From contig UAVY01000004.1 of the NCBI GenBank assembly GCA_900446925.1, forward strand, positions 620,001-684,000: a DNA stretch of 64,000 nucleotides, in the 5' to 3' direction. This DNA is from Citrobacter koseri. GTDB taxonomy: Bacteria; Pseudomonadota; Gammaproteobacteria; Enterobacterales; Enterobacteriaceae. This document shows, in pieces, positions 29,223-39,371 of this stretch. The notes beneath the pieces are model-generated. The model worked only from the letters and a program-made list of their open reading frames with translations, did not search any database and was not told the DNA's origin. Made by a program: the position numbers and the translations under genes. Each line of letters starts with the position of its first letter. Within the stretch, counting starts at the first letter, position 1.

Positions 29223-30179
29223 ATGAAAAAATTGCTTGCAGGCATGGTTGCTATTTTGTCGGTATCGGCAGTAGAGGCTGCGGATTTTCCTGTCACCATA
29301 GAGAGTTGTGGAACCCCCGTGACGTTCACGGAACCGCCAAAGCGAGCGATTATTAATGACCTTAATATGTCTGAAATGGCGTTCGCTCTGAATTTACAGG
29401 ATCGTATCGTCGGTCTGACCGGCATCAGCGGGTGGTACAAAATGACGCCGGAATTTAAAAAAGCAATGGGGTCGATCCCTGAACTGGCACCGAAATATCC
29501 CTCTCTGGAAACATTGCTGGCGGTTAATCCAGATTTCTTTTTCGCAGGCTGGAATTATGGCATGAAAGTAGGGGGTGAAGTGACGCCTTCTTCACTCAAT
29601 AAATATGGCATCAAGACTTTTGTTCTGAGCGAAAGTTGCGTCTTTACTGCCACGCATACGCGTAAAGCCAGTATGGATCTACTTTATAATGACGTACTGA
29701 CGCTGGGGAAGATTTTTGGTAAGCAAGATGAAGCTCGGGCGCTGGTTAATCGCTGGAAAAAGACGCTGGAGGTGCTGCCCAAACCGCCGAAAGGAACCCG
29801 ACCATTAAGCGTGTTTGTTTATGATTCGGGAGAGGATAAACCTTTTACTAGCGGGAAATACGCGATGCCTGACGCCATTATTGAAGCGGCTGGTGGTAAA
29901 AATGCGATGGAGGCGCTGGATATCAGTTGGGGCACAACTTCCTGGGAAAGTGTGGCTGCCGCTGAGCCGGACTTTATCATTCTGCTGGATTATCAAACGG
30001 GAAGTGGGGCTGATGAGCTTCGTCACTTCCTGGAAAATCACCCGTTGATGAAACTCACGCCAGCGGTGAAACACCAACGTTATCTGAAGCTGCAATATGC
30101 TGAACTGACGCCAGGCCCTGCGAATGTCAAAGCAGTAGAAAAACTGGCTCGGGCCATGTATCAGACGGCTGCACAATGA
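29223..30179 (+). CDS. Periplasmic metal-chelate binding protein
   Basis: A 318-residue class III solute-binding protein with signal peptide (MKKLLAGMVAILSVSAVEA, cleaved before ADF). The first lobe starts IESCGTPVTFTEPPKRAIIN and the hinge helix region is LETLLAVNPDFFFAGWN. A second Cys is in VLSESCVFT. The opening CG-x3-5-F-x3-P-x-RAI and both Cys positions match the binding protein at 4412-5329, so the two are paralogues. The second lobe has TTSWESVAAAEPDFIILLDY. The ATG at 29223 follows GAGGA; the stop overlaps the permease start by four bases (ATGA). The frame is intact. Confidence 0.88.
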   Translation: MKKLLAGMVAILSVSAVEAADFPVTIESCGTPVTFTEPPKRAIINDLNMSEMAFALNLQDRIVGLTGISGWYKMTPEFKKAMGSIPELAPKYPSLETLLAVNPDFFFAGWNYGMKVGGEVTPSSLNKYGIKTFVLSESCVFTATHTRKASMDLLYNDVLTLGKIFGKQDEARALVNRWKKTLEVLPKPPKGTRPLSVFVYDSGEDKPFTSGKYAMPDAIIEAAGGKNAMEALDISWGTTSWESVAAAEPDFIILLDYQTGSGADELRHFLENHPLMKLTPAVKHQRYLKLQYAELTPGPANVKAVEKLARAMYQTAAQ

Positions 30180-31187
30180 GTTTTACTTCGTACCGTTACC
30201 ACTGGGCGATGTGGAGCGCGGTGGTGGTACTGGCAGGATTAATGTTACTCAGTATTGCCAAAGGCGCTGTTTCGTTATCGCTGTTGCAGGTGCTGGGAGC
30301 GATGGGGATTGCAGATGTGCCGGTATCGGATATGGTCAGCAGAATTGTGATTGACTTACGCGTGCCGAGGACGCTCCTCTCTGTACTTACAGGGGCAGGG
30401 CTGGCGATAGTGGGCGCGTTGTTGCAGACCACCACACGTAATGATCTTGCCGATCCATTTTTATTTGGGCTGTCATCCGGGCGCATCGGCGGGCGCGGTG
30501 CTGGTCATTACCCGATTCGGCAATCAGCTTGGCACGCTGACGCTCCCCGTATCGGCATTTGTTGGTGGGATCTGCTCCGCTATGGCGGTGATGTTACTGT
30601 TCCACTTCAAAAAGCAACGCGGGGCCGAGCAGTTAATTATCAGTGGGCTTGCTATCTCCTTTCTGTTTGGCGCGTTAACCAGCTATTTCATTTTTTCTGG
30701 CGATCAACGTGCCGCCAGTTCCGTGCTGTTCTGGTCACTGGGCGGCCTGGGATTAGCCAGTTGGGGCAATCTGCCTTTCGCCTTACTGAGCCTGATATTA
30801 CTGAGCGCTTTTATTCTGCTGCGATGGCGTGCGCTGGATGGCATGCTGGCCGGTGAGCAGACGGCGTTATCGCTGGGGATTAACGTCAGCCGCCTGCGGA
30901 TGGAAATTTTCCTGTGCAGCGCGCTGGCGACCTCTTTCTTAGTGGCACTGACGGGAGTGATCGGCTTTGTTGGGCTGATGGTGCCACATCTGTGTCGGTA
31001 CTTTTCTGGCGTTAAGCATCTGCTTTTACTGCCTCTTTGTGGTGTCTGGGGGGCTGTGCTGTTGTGCGGCGGCGATATTGTCAGCCGAACGTTGCTGACT
31101 TCGCAGGAACTGCCTGTCGGCATTATTACGGCGGGTATTGGCGGTTTGTTTATTATTGTATTGCTCGCCAGAACGTCGTCAATATGA
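30176..31187 (+). CDS. FecCD-family ABC permease (one frameshift)
   Basis: A permease of about 336 residues and ten helices. LRVPRTLLSVLTGAGLAIVG and RNDLADPFLFGLSSG are in the first frame; after a shift near 30480 the sequence continues ASAGAVLVITRFGNQLG in the second. The ATPase-contact loop GVIGFVGLMVPHLCRYF and the end SQELPVGIITAGIGGLF are normal. It is the third gene of the operon and overlaps the binding-protein stop. It parallels the permease at 2625, but the two are clearly different sequences. A heterodimer between them is conceivable but unsupported. Confidence 0.85.
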
Positions 31188-31252
31188 CGGCCAGAAACGG
31201 TAAGCGGCTGGAACGTATACCTGATTGTGGTTGTTCGGAGTACAGAAAAGCA

Positions 31253-31280
31253 AAAAGCCCGCTAAAAAGCGGGCTTTTCT
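31253..31280. terminator. Bidirectional terminator
   Basis: The stem AAAAGCCCGC/GCGGGCTTTT with loop TAAAAA lies between the rightward permease gene and the leftward tRNA-Asn and can serve both. Confidence 0.8.
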
Positions 31281-31285
31281 AAATT

Positions 31286-31361
31286 TGGCTCCTCTGACTG
31301 GACTCGAACCAGTGACATACGGATTAACAGTCCGCCGTTCTACCGACTGAACTACAGAGGA
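31286..31361 (-). tRNA. tRNA-Asn (GTT)
   Basis: A 76-base gene identical to the copies at 7643 and 33698. With its promoter it forms a long inverted repeat with the copy at 9467. Its place next to shiA suggests the asnT position. Confidence 0.97.
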
Positions 31362-31379
31362 ATCGTGTGAACGGGGCGC

Positions 31380-31408
31380 ATATTAACGACGCCCACGATC
31401 ATTGTCAA
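31380..31408 (-). promoter_or_regulatory. Sigma-70 promoter of tRNA-Asn
   Basis: On the minus strand TTGACA (31408-31403) and TAATAT (31385-31380) with a 17-base spacer. The spacer differs by one base from that of the tRNA at 9467. Confidence 0.85.
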
Positions 31409-31482
31409 AGGGTGAAATGCGATTGCGCGTTCGTTTGCTGACAAAATCAACAAAGCGATGATCTTTCATTCGGCCGCTATTT

Positions 31483-31499
31483 TGCGCCATTCTGGTGCA
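31483..31499 (+). promoter_or_regulatory. NtrC binding site upstream of nac
   Basis: TGCGCCATTCTGGTGCA is a near match to the NtrC consensus TGCACCAAAATGGTGCA with both half sites kept. It lies about 125 bases upstream of the sigma-54 promoter, a usual enhancer distance. Confidence 0.75.
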
Positions 31500-31615
31500 A
31501 ACGTACCTCTTATGGGGCAGATCGGAAACTGTTGTTAACGTTAAAAACGTTGTCTTGTAATCACATTCTCTTATTTGACAGCAGGTTAGCATAAAAATCA
31601 GCGTCGGCCAGAAAC

Positions 31616-31631
31616 TGGCAAGCCTTTTGCA
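31616..31631 (+). promoter_or_regulatory. Sigma-54 promoter of nac
   Basis: TGGCAAGCCTTTTGCA fits the sigma-54 consensus TGGCACG-N4-TTGCW with a single change and keeps the invariant GG and GC ten bases apart. nac is known to be transcribed by sigma-54 RNA polymerase with phosphorylated NtrC. Confidence 0.85.
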
Positions 31632-31688
31632 AAATCCTCCATAACATGACAGCCAGTATCATGACTGGTATTCCTGACAGGAGGCAAA

Positions 31689-32608
31689 ATGAACTTCAGA
31701 CGACTGAAATACTTTGTGAAAATCGTCGACATCGGTAGCCTGACGCAGGCCGCTGAAGTATTACACATTGCGCAACCCGCACTCAGCCAGCAGGTCGCTA
31801 CGCTGGAAGGGGAACTGGATCAGCAATTGTTGATTCGGACAAAGCGCGGCGTGACGCCGACTGAAGCAGGAAAAATCCTGTATACCCATGCGCGAACGAT
31901 TTTGCGTCAGTGTGAACAGGCACAGCTGGCGGTTAATAACGTCGGGCAAACGCTGAGGGGGGCAGGTGTCTATTGGTCTGGCGCCCGGGAACGGCTGCCT
32001 CGTCGGTGACGATGCCGCTGCTACAGGCCGTGCGGGCGGAATTGCCAGAGGTGTTGGTCTACCTGCATGAAAACAGCGGGGTGGTGCTGAATGATAAATT
32101 ACTCAGCGGCCAACTTGATATGGCGGTTCTTTACGAGCGTTCTCCGGTGGCCGGTATTACCAGCCAGCCGCTGCTGAAAGAAGATCTTTTTCTGGTGGGA
32201 ACCCGGGATTGCCCTGGGCCGAGCGTGGATTTAACGGCGGTTGCGGAGATGAATCTGTTCCTTCCTCGCGACTATAGCGCCGTTCGTTCGCGCGTGGATG
32301 AAGCCTTTTCCTTACGCCGATTGACCGCAAAAGTGATTGGCGAAATCGAATCCATCGCGACATTAACAGCGGCTATTGCCAGTGGGATGGGGGTGACGGT
32401 GTTACCGGAGTCGGCAGCCCGATCGTTAAGCGGCGCGGCAAATGGCTGGATGGCGCGTATCACCACGCCGTCGATGAGTTTACCGCTGTCGCTGAATATG
32501 TCGGCGAGGGGGAGTCTGACACCGCAGGCACAGGCAGTGAAAGAGATCCTGATGTCGCTGGTGAGCCGCCCTATGCTGGAAAACCGTGAACTTCTGCTGG
32601 TGAGCTAG
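31689..32608 (+). CDS. nac: Nitrogen assimilation control protein Nac (frameshift in a G run)
   Basis: A LysR-type regulator that couples nitrogen limitation to sigma-70 operons (hut, put, ure, and repression of gdhA). The sequence follows Klebsiella Nac almost residue for residue: MNFRRLKYFVKIVDIGSLTQ with AAEVLHIAQPALSQQVATLE, then IGLAPGTAASSVTMPLLQ and MSARGSLTPQAQAVKEIL. About 305 residues when repaired. The single break is at the six-G run near 31958; five G restore RGQVSIGLAPG. Sigma-54 and NtrC sites lie upstream. cbl follows 100 bases downstream. Confidence 0.95.
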
Positions 32609-32709
32609 GCGTTATTCCATCGCGGTATAAGATGCAGGTTTTTATTATTTGTTATGCCGGGCTTCAGACTTTAACAATAGCGTCATGTCTGATGTCTTCG
32701 GAGCGAAGC

Positions 32710-33660
32710 GTGAATTTCCAGCAACTTAAAATCATCCGCGAGGCGGCCCGTCAGGATTACAACCTGACTGAAGTCGCCAATATGCTTTATACCTCTCAGT
32801 CGGGAGTGAGTCGGCATATTCGCGAGCTTGAAGATGAGCTCGGTATTGAAATTTTTATCCGGCGCGGCAAGCGCCTGCTCGGGATGACAGAACCGGGTAA
32901 GGCGCTGCTGGTCATTGCCGAGCGCATCCTGAATGAGGCCAGCAATGTTCGCAGACTGGCCGACCTGTTCACCAATGATACATCTGGCGTACTGACCATT
33001 GCCACGACGCACACCCAGGCGCGATATAGTTTACCGGAAGTGATCAAAGCCTTTCGCGAGATTTTCCCGGAAGTCCGACTGGAGCTTATTCAGGGCACGC
33101 CGCAGGAGATAGAGGTGCTGTTGCAAAACGGTGGCGCGGATATCGGCATTGCCAGTGAGCGTCTGAGTAATGATCCGTTGCTGGTGGCCTTTCCCTGGTT
33201 TCGCTGGCACCACAGTTTATTAGTACCTCGCGATCATCCCCTGGTGCAGACCTCGCCACTGACGCTGGAAGCGATCGCGCACTGGCCGCTAATCACTTAT
33301 CGTCAGGGCATTACAGGGCGCTCCCGTATTGATGAAGCCTTCTCCCGCAAAGGGTTGTTGCCGGATATTGTCCTGAGCGCTCAGGATTCTGATGTGATCA
33401 AAACGTACGTTGCTCTGGGGCTGGGGATTGGATTAGTCGCCGAGCAATCCAGCGGCGAGCAGGAAGAGGGGGCGCTGACGCGTCTTGATACCCGACATTT
33501 ATTTGATGCCAATACCGTCTGGCTGGGGCTGAAGCGCGGACAGTTACAGCGCAACTACGTCTGGCGGTTTATTGAGTTGTGTAATGCGGGGCTGTCTGTC
33601 GAAGATATTAAGCGGCAGGTGATGGAGTCGGATGAGGCGGTCATTGATTATCAGATATAA
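32710..33660 (+). CDS. cbl: LysR-type regulator Cbl
   Basis: A 316-residue intact regulator, close to E. coli Cbl, which activates genes for use of organosulphur compounds (tau, ssu) with CysB and is controlled by CysB and, via readthrough, by Nac/NtrC. The DNA-binding part is NFQQLKIIREAARQDYNLTE with VANMLYTSQSGVSRHIRELE; VIKTYVALGLGIGLVAEQSS is the CysB-type effector region that senses adenosine phosphosulphate. I chose the GTG at 32710, which gives the E. coli length; the open frame extends upstream without family similarity. Confidence 0.94.
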   Translation: MNFQQLKIIREAARQDYNLTEVANMLYTSQSGVSRHIRELEDELGIEIFIRRGKRLLGMTEPGKALLVIAERILNEASNVRRLADLFTNDTSGVLTIATTHTQARYSLPEVIKAFREIFPEVRLELIQGTPQEIEVLLQNGGADIGIASERLSNDPLLVAFPWFRWHHSLLVPRDHPLVQTSPLTLEAIAHWPLITYRQGITGRSRIDEAFSRKGLLPDIVLSAQDSDVIKTYVALGLGIGLVAEQSSGEQEEGALTRLDTRHLFDANTVWLGLKRGQLQRNYVWRFIELCNAGLSVEDIKRQVMESDEAVIDYQI

Positions 33661-33662
33661 AG

Positions 33663-33690
33663 CAAAAAGCCCGCTAAAAAGCGGGCTTCT
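33663..33690. terminator. Bidirectional terminator
   Basis: The stem AAAAGCCCGC/GCGGGCTTCTTT with loop TAAAAA lies between cbl and the leftward tRNA-Asn. Confidence 0.75.
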
Positions 33691-33697
33691 TTAAATT

Positions 33698-33773
33698 TGG
33701 CTCCTCTGACTGGACTCGAACCAGTGACATACGGATTAACAGTCCGCCGTTCTACCGACTGAACTACAGAGGA
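33698..33773 (-). tRNA. tRNA-Asn (GTT)
   Basis: A 76-base copy, in direct orientation to the one at 31286. The two bracket nac-cbl. Confidence 0.97.
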
Positions 33774-33791
33774 ATCGTGTGAACGAGGCGA

Positions 33792-33820
33792 ATAATACTG
33801 ACCGCTCTGTAACGTGTCAA
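33792..33820 (-). promoter_or_regulatory. Sigma-70 promoter of tRNA-Asn
   Basis: On the minus strand TTGACA (33820-33815) and TATTAT (33797-33792) with a 17-base spacer. Confidence 0.85.
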
Positions 33821-33873
33821 CAGTAAAATTCGCACGTCATTTCAATTGGTTAATTAATCTTCAAAACCGCGAT

Positions 33874-34672
33874 TTAATGGACGTGTGATGTCGGTATATT
33901 GTCCTCTTCTGGGTTATCACGCAGTCGCAGTAAGGGGTCCTGGCGATAAAACTGACAAAAACGTTGCCACAATGCCGGGAAACGCGGGGCGAACAGTTCC
34001 GGGGCGCTGAAGAAGTATTCTGACAGAACCGCAAAGCATTCAGCAGGGTCGGTTGCTGCGTAAGCATCAATGCTGGATGCGGTTTCGCCCACAAGATCAA
34101 TTTCATCCTGAATATTGTTCATGGCCGCGTGGAGATCGTGCTCCCCAACTGGCCACTTCGCGCAGAGGAATCAACGGGATGCCGCTGGCCCGGTCGCCAT
34201 TGCGCATATCAAGTTTATGCGCCACTTCATGGATAATCAGATTGAAGCCGGACGCATCGAAGGAGTCCTGGATATCAAGCCAGTTCAGAATTATTGGGCC
34301 TTGCTGCCAGCTTTGCCCGGACTGGACAACGCGCTGGTTATGCACCAGACCAATATCATCTTCCCATTCATCATCCACAACAAAAGGCACAGGGTAGATC
34401 AGCACTTCATGGAAGCCATCGAGCCATTCGATGCCCAGCTCCAGCACCGGGAGACAAAAAAGCAGCGCAATACGCGCGCTTTTCAACGCATCCAGTTCAA
34501 ATCCCTGGAGAGCGACCAACCTTTTTTGCTGTAAAAAACGCTCGGCCAGCGCAATTAATCTGGCTTGCTCTTGCGCAGTCAGGTTGACCAGAAGGGGAAT
34601 TGCCAGGGCGTCATCCCACGGCAAGGCCGCATTCTGGTCTGTTTCGTGTACTTTCCAGGGCCACTTAATCAT
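33874..34672 (-). CDS. mtfA: Mlc titration factor / zinc peptidase MtfA (one frameshift)
   Basis: A cytoplasmic gluzincin-like metallopeptidase, about 265 residues, that binds the repressor Mlc and so releases pts[21 protein letters not shown] starts the protein; [17 protein letters not shown] contains the HExxH zinc site and [17 protein letters not shown] the third ligand Glu. The break near 34110-34130 separates REVASW from the rest ([15 protein letters not shown]). The end SHVH at 33874 is intact. It lies between tRNA-Asn and serU as in E. coli. Confidence 0.93.
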
Positions 34673-34765
34673 CGTTTTGCTCGCAAACTCGTCACTTGAA
34701 CAAAATTGCAGGAACAGGGTCTGTTAAAATGCCAAATTACCTGGCATCATGGCAACCACCAGAAC

Positions 34766-34855
34766 GGAGAGATGCCGGAGCGGCTGAACGGACCGGTCTC
34801 GAAAACCGGAGTAGGGGCAACTCTACCGGGGGTTCAAATCCCCCTCTCTCCGCCA
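34766..34855 (+). tRNA. serU: tRNA-Ser (CGA)
   Basis: A 90-base class II tRNA with a long variable arm, anticodon CGA and encoded CCA, identical in structure to E. coli serU. The fimbrial and aerobactin island starts just after its 3' end, a typical integrase target. Confidence 0.97.
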
Positions 34856-35289
34856 CTATTCAAGCACTTAGTTCACTCCCTTTCAACGACCCCCGTCACA
34901 CTTGGTATAGTGTTGGTATATTCACCGGGTATGCTTCTCGCCATCATCCTCTTCCGATTTTTCCAGAACAGGACAATTCAGCGTCGGGGAACACTTGCGC
35001 TTTGCGATCGGCAACAAACCTCTGGCTTTTCGTTTTATGACCGGAGAATTACGGCTTCTCTTTGCCGGGTTCGCCGCGAATTTAACCGGTTATCTTATTT
35101 GGCAATATTGGTGAAGCACTGACAGGCAGTACAGAGAGAAATTGTAGAAGTTTTAAGATAGCAATATGCCATTGAGTGGATTTTTCTATTTTTCAGGTGA
35201 GGATTAATAGGTGTAATCCTGTTAAACGGCCTCAATCAAGATATGAAAAAATGTATATTTGACTCCGAAATAGCATTCTTTGACGCCGA
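34856..35289. other. Island junction without a clear gene
   Basis: No supported gene lies in this stretch. Open frames of 114-138 codons overlap serU and have no homologue that I recognise. It probably holds the left attachment junction of the island, but no integrase gene remains and I see no second copy of the serU end at the other boundary. Confidence 0.4.
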
Positions 35290-35345
35290 CAGCATCAACG
35301 AGTTTTTATCGAGTTCGTTTTTGATACCTTAAATATAGCAGCTTC
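35290..35345 (+). promoter_or_regulatory. Candidate MrkH operator and mrkA promoter region
   Basis: Three TATCAA-like units lie in a row: CATCAA at 35293-35298, TATCGA at 35307-35312 and the inverse TTGATA at 35321-35326, followed by AT-rich AAATATAGCA. In Klebsiella, MrkH with c-di-GMP activates mrkA through a TATCAA-type box upstream of the promoter. The long untranslated leader to 35465 is also as expected. Confidence 0.4.
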
Positions 35346-35434
35346 CGGTCAGTCGAAGTTTCTATTAACAGTCGCACAAGTAAGAATCGCATATCGCTTC
35401 TGATTTTTGTGTGAACTCACTGTTTGCTCATTGA

Positions 35435-36073
<639 letters not shown>

Positions 36074-36091
36074 TATCGGCTGAGAGATAAA

Positions 36092-36112
36092 ACCGCCTCG
36101 CGCCGGGGCGGT
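36092..36112 (+). terminator. Hairpin after mrkA
   Basis: ACCGCC/GGCGGT stem without a T run, 20 bases after the mrkA stop; it may protect the mrkA message end. Confidence 0.45.
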
Positions 36113-36126
36113 ATAAAACAATAATA

Positions 36127-36157
36127 AAGCGGCCGCTGCTGCCGCTTATTTTTTTTA
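36127..36157 (+). terminator. Partial terminator between mrkA and mrkB
   Basis: AAGCGGC/GCCGCTT stem followed by A and eight T. It would stop most transcripts and so keep the major subunit in excess over the assembly genes. Confidence 0.75.
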
Positions 36158-36170
36158 TTCAGAGGTCAGC

Positions 36171-36872
36171 ATGAAGCTTATTGCCCTTTTTTTCTGTTTC
36201 ATTTTTAGTTTTGCGGCTAATGCTAATAACATTATTGTTAATGGCACCCGCTTTATTTATCCAGGAAATGAAAAAGAAATAACGGTGCAGCTCTCTAATA
36301 CCGCAGATCGTCCGGCACTGGCACAAGCCTGGCTGGATAACGGTAATGCCGATGCGACGCCGGATACGATTACTACACCATTTATTATTACACCACCTAT
36401 TTCCCGCGTTGACGCTAAAAGCGGTCAGACTTTGCGTATTAAGCTCGGCAGCAATGCAGGGCTCGCTAAAGATAAAGAGACATTATGGTGGCTGAATCTT
36501 CTGGAAATTCCGCCGGTAGAGGCTAACCAGAAAAATGAAGGGCAGAATATCCTGCAACTGGCGATTCGTTCTCGCTTTAAGTTTATCTATCGTCCGAATG
36601 GATTAGGCAACCGTGATGCGGCGGCGGAAAAGTTGGTGCTTTCCGCCAACGGCAGCAGCCTGTCCGTCAACAATCCCACGCCTTTTTATATCACCGTAAG
36701 CCGTATCTCTCGTGACGGCGGCAAAGCGCTGAACAGCAAAACGGTGATGTTTGCCCCACAGTCCAGTCAGACCATCGCACTTTCCTCGACAGTGAACAAA
36801 GGCGAGACCCTGACTGTTAACAACATTAATGACTATGGCGCAGATGTCGCAGTGAAAGTTGCCGTTAAATAA
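36171..36872 (+). CDS. mrkB: Periplasmic fimbrial chaperone MrkB
   Basis: A 233-residue PapD-like chaperone with signal peptide (cleaved after SFAANA). Two Ig-like domains: the first holds NGTRFIYPGNEKEITVQLSN and the conserved pocket Arg/Lys with TLWWLNLLEIPP; the F1-G1 loop is QNILQLAIRSRFKFIYRP. It caps subunits by donor-strand complementation and hands them to the usher MrkC. Nearly identical to Klebsiella MrkB. The frame is intact. Confidence 0.96.
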   Translation: MKLIALFFCFIFSFAANANNIIVNGTRFIYPGNEKEITVQLSNTADRPALAQAWLDNGNADATPDTITTPFIITPPISRVDAKSGQTLRIKLGSNAGLAKDKETLWWLNLLEIPPVEANQKNEGQNILQLAIRSRFKFIYRPNGLGNRDAAAEKLVLSANGSSLSVNNPTPFYITVSRISRDGGKALNSKTVMFAPQSSQTIALSSTVNKGETLTVNNINDYGADVAVKVAVK

Positions 36873-36883
36873 GGGAAACGATC

Positions 36884-39371
36884 ATGAAGCAGAGGTCAAT
36901 CCGCCCGGAAAGATTAAGTACGGCAATTGCGATTGCACTGTACTGCTTTCCGCCATTTTCAAGCGGCCAGGAAAACCCAGGAACGGTTTATCAGTTTAAC
37001 GATGGCTTTATTGTCGGCAGTCGCGAAAAGGTCGATCTGTCGCGCTTTTCCACGAGCGCTATCTCCGAGGGTGTTTACTCACTTGATGTGTATACCAATG
37101 GTGAGTGGAAAGGCCGCTACGACCTGAATATCGCCCGTGGAAAAGACGGCAAAATGGGCGTCTGCTACACCAAAGCGATGCTGATGCAATACGGTATCTC
37201 GCCAGAAAAATTTAACCCACAGCTTAGCGCGAAAGAGGGCTATTGCGGACGACTGCAAGAGTGGCGTAACGAAGAAAATGTCAGCGACAACCTGATTCAG
37301 TCCTCTCTGAGGCTGGATATTTCCGTACCGCAAATCTACGAAGATCAGCGCTTTAAGAATTTTGTCAGCCCGGAGTTCTGGGATAAAGGCGTTGCGGCGC
37401 TGAATTTAGGCTGGATGGCTAACGCCTGGAACAGCCACACGTCATCGGCCAACGGGTCAGATAACAGCAGCGCCTATCTTGGCGTTAACGCGGGTCTTTC
37501 CTGGGACGGCTGGCTGCTCAAACACATTGGTAACCTGAACTGGCAACAGCAGCAGGGGAAGGCGCACTGGAACAGCAACCAGACCTACCTGCAACGTCCG
37601 ATTCCGCAAATTAACTCGATTGTCAGCGGTGGGCAGATTTTTACCAACGGTGAGTTTTTCGACACCATCGGCCTGCGAGGGGTAAATCTGGCGACCGATG
37701 ACAATATGTTCCCGGACGGTATGCGTTCCTACGCCCCGGAAATTCGCGGCGTGGCGCAAAGTAACGCGCTGGTGACGGTACGTCAGGGCAACAATATTAT
37801 CTATCAGACCACCGTGCCGCCGGGACCGTTTACGTTACAGGATGTTTACCCTTCCGGCTATGGCAGCGACCTTGAGGTTTCAGTAAAAGAAGCCGATGGC
37901 TCGGTACAGGTGTTCAGCGTGCCTTATGCCTCGGTAGCGCAATTACTGCGTCCGGGGATGACCCGCTATGCGCTCTCTGCCGGTAAGGTTGATGATAGTT
38001 CGCTGCGCAATAAGCCGATGCTCTACCAGGCGACCTGGCAACAGGGCTTAAATAACCTGTTCACCGGCTATGCTGGCGTGACCGGTTTTGATGACTATCA
38101 GGCATTCCTGCTGGGGACCGGGATGAACACCGGCGTCGGCGCCTTGTCATTCGATGTCACCCATTCGCGGTTGAAGAGCGATACCCTTGACGAGCATGGT
38201 CAGAGCTACCGCGCCACCTTTAACCGTATGTTCACCGAAACGCAGACCAGTATTGTCCTGGCGGCGTATCGTTACTCCACCAAAGGCTACTACAACCTGA
38301 ACGACGCGCTGTACGCCGTCGATCAGGAAAAGAACCACAACAGCAACTACACCGTGTGGCGACAGAAAAACAGCATGACCTTTACCGTAAACCAGAACCT
38401 GCCGGACGGCTGGGGCGGTTTCTACTTAAGCGGTCGGGTTTCGGATTACTGGAACCGTTCAGGCACGGAGAAGCAGTATCAGCTCAGCTATAACAATATG
38501 TTCGGTCGCCTCTCATGGTCGGTCAGCGCTCAGCGCGTCTATACGCCGGACAGCTCCGGTCATCGTCGCGACGATCGCGTTTCGCTCAACTTTAGCTACC
38601 CGCTGTGGTTCGGCGAGAATCGCACCGCGAATCTGACGTCAAATACCTCGTTCAACAACTCGCACTTCGCCAGTTCGCAGATTGGCGTCAACGGCTCGCT
38701 GGACAGTGAAAACAACCTCAACTACGGCGTATCGACCACCACCGGCGACTGGAGGCCAGCACGATGTGGCGCTGAACGGCAGCTATCGTACCCCGTGGAC
38801 CACGCTGAACGGCAGTTATAGCCAGGGCGAAGGGTATCGTCAGAGCGGCGTTGGCGCCAGCGGGACGCTGATTGCCCATCAGCATGGCGTGGTGTTCTCG
38901 CCGGAAAGCGGCACCACGATGGCGCTGATCGAAGCGAAAGATGCCGCAGGCGCCATGTTGCCAGGTTCGCCGGGGACCCGCATTGACAGCAACGGCTACG
39001 CCATTCTGCCGTATTTGCGGCCTTACCGGATTAACGCCGTGGAAATTGACCCGAAAGGCAGTAATGACGATATCGCTTTCGATCGTACCGTGGCGCAGGT
39101 TGTGCCGTGGGAGGGGAGCGTAGTCAAAGTTGCCTTCAATACCACAGTGCAAAACAACATCACGGTGCAGGCGCGCCAGGCGAATGGCCTGCCGTTGCCG
39201 TTTGCCGCCACGATTTTTGACCCGAGCGGAAAAGAGATCGGTGTTGTGGGGCAGGGCAGCATGATGTTTATCAGCGACGCCAGCGCGTCAAAGGCCACGG
39301 TTAAGTGGAATGGCGGGCAATGTACGGTGGATCTGAGTCAGGCAAAAACAAAGGAAACGCTATGTCGCTGA
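36884..39371 (+). CDS. mrkC: Outer-membrane usher MrkC (one frameshift)
   Basis: An FGS-family usher of about 828 residues. A signal peptide is followed by the N-terminal chaperone-binding domain (QFNDGFIVGSREKVDLSRFS), a 24-strand barrel with plug (TVPPGPFTLQDVYPSGYGSD) and two C-terminal domains (IDSNGYAILPYLRPYRINAV). One extra G near 38745 shifts the frame between VSTTT and ATGGQHDVALNG. The end overlaps the mrkD start by ten bases. It is the pore through which MrkA, MrkF and MrkD leave the cell. Confidence 0.94.

Noticed and set aside
34696..35122. Open frames of 114-138 codons crossing serU
   Set aside because: They read through a tRNA gene and resemble nothing known.
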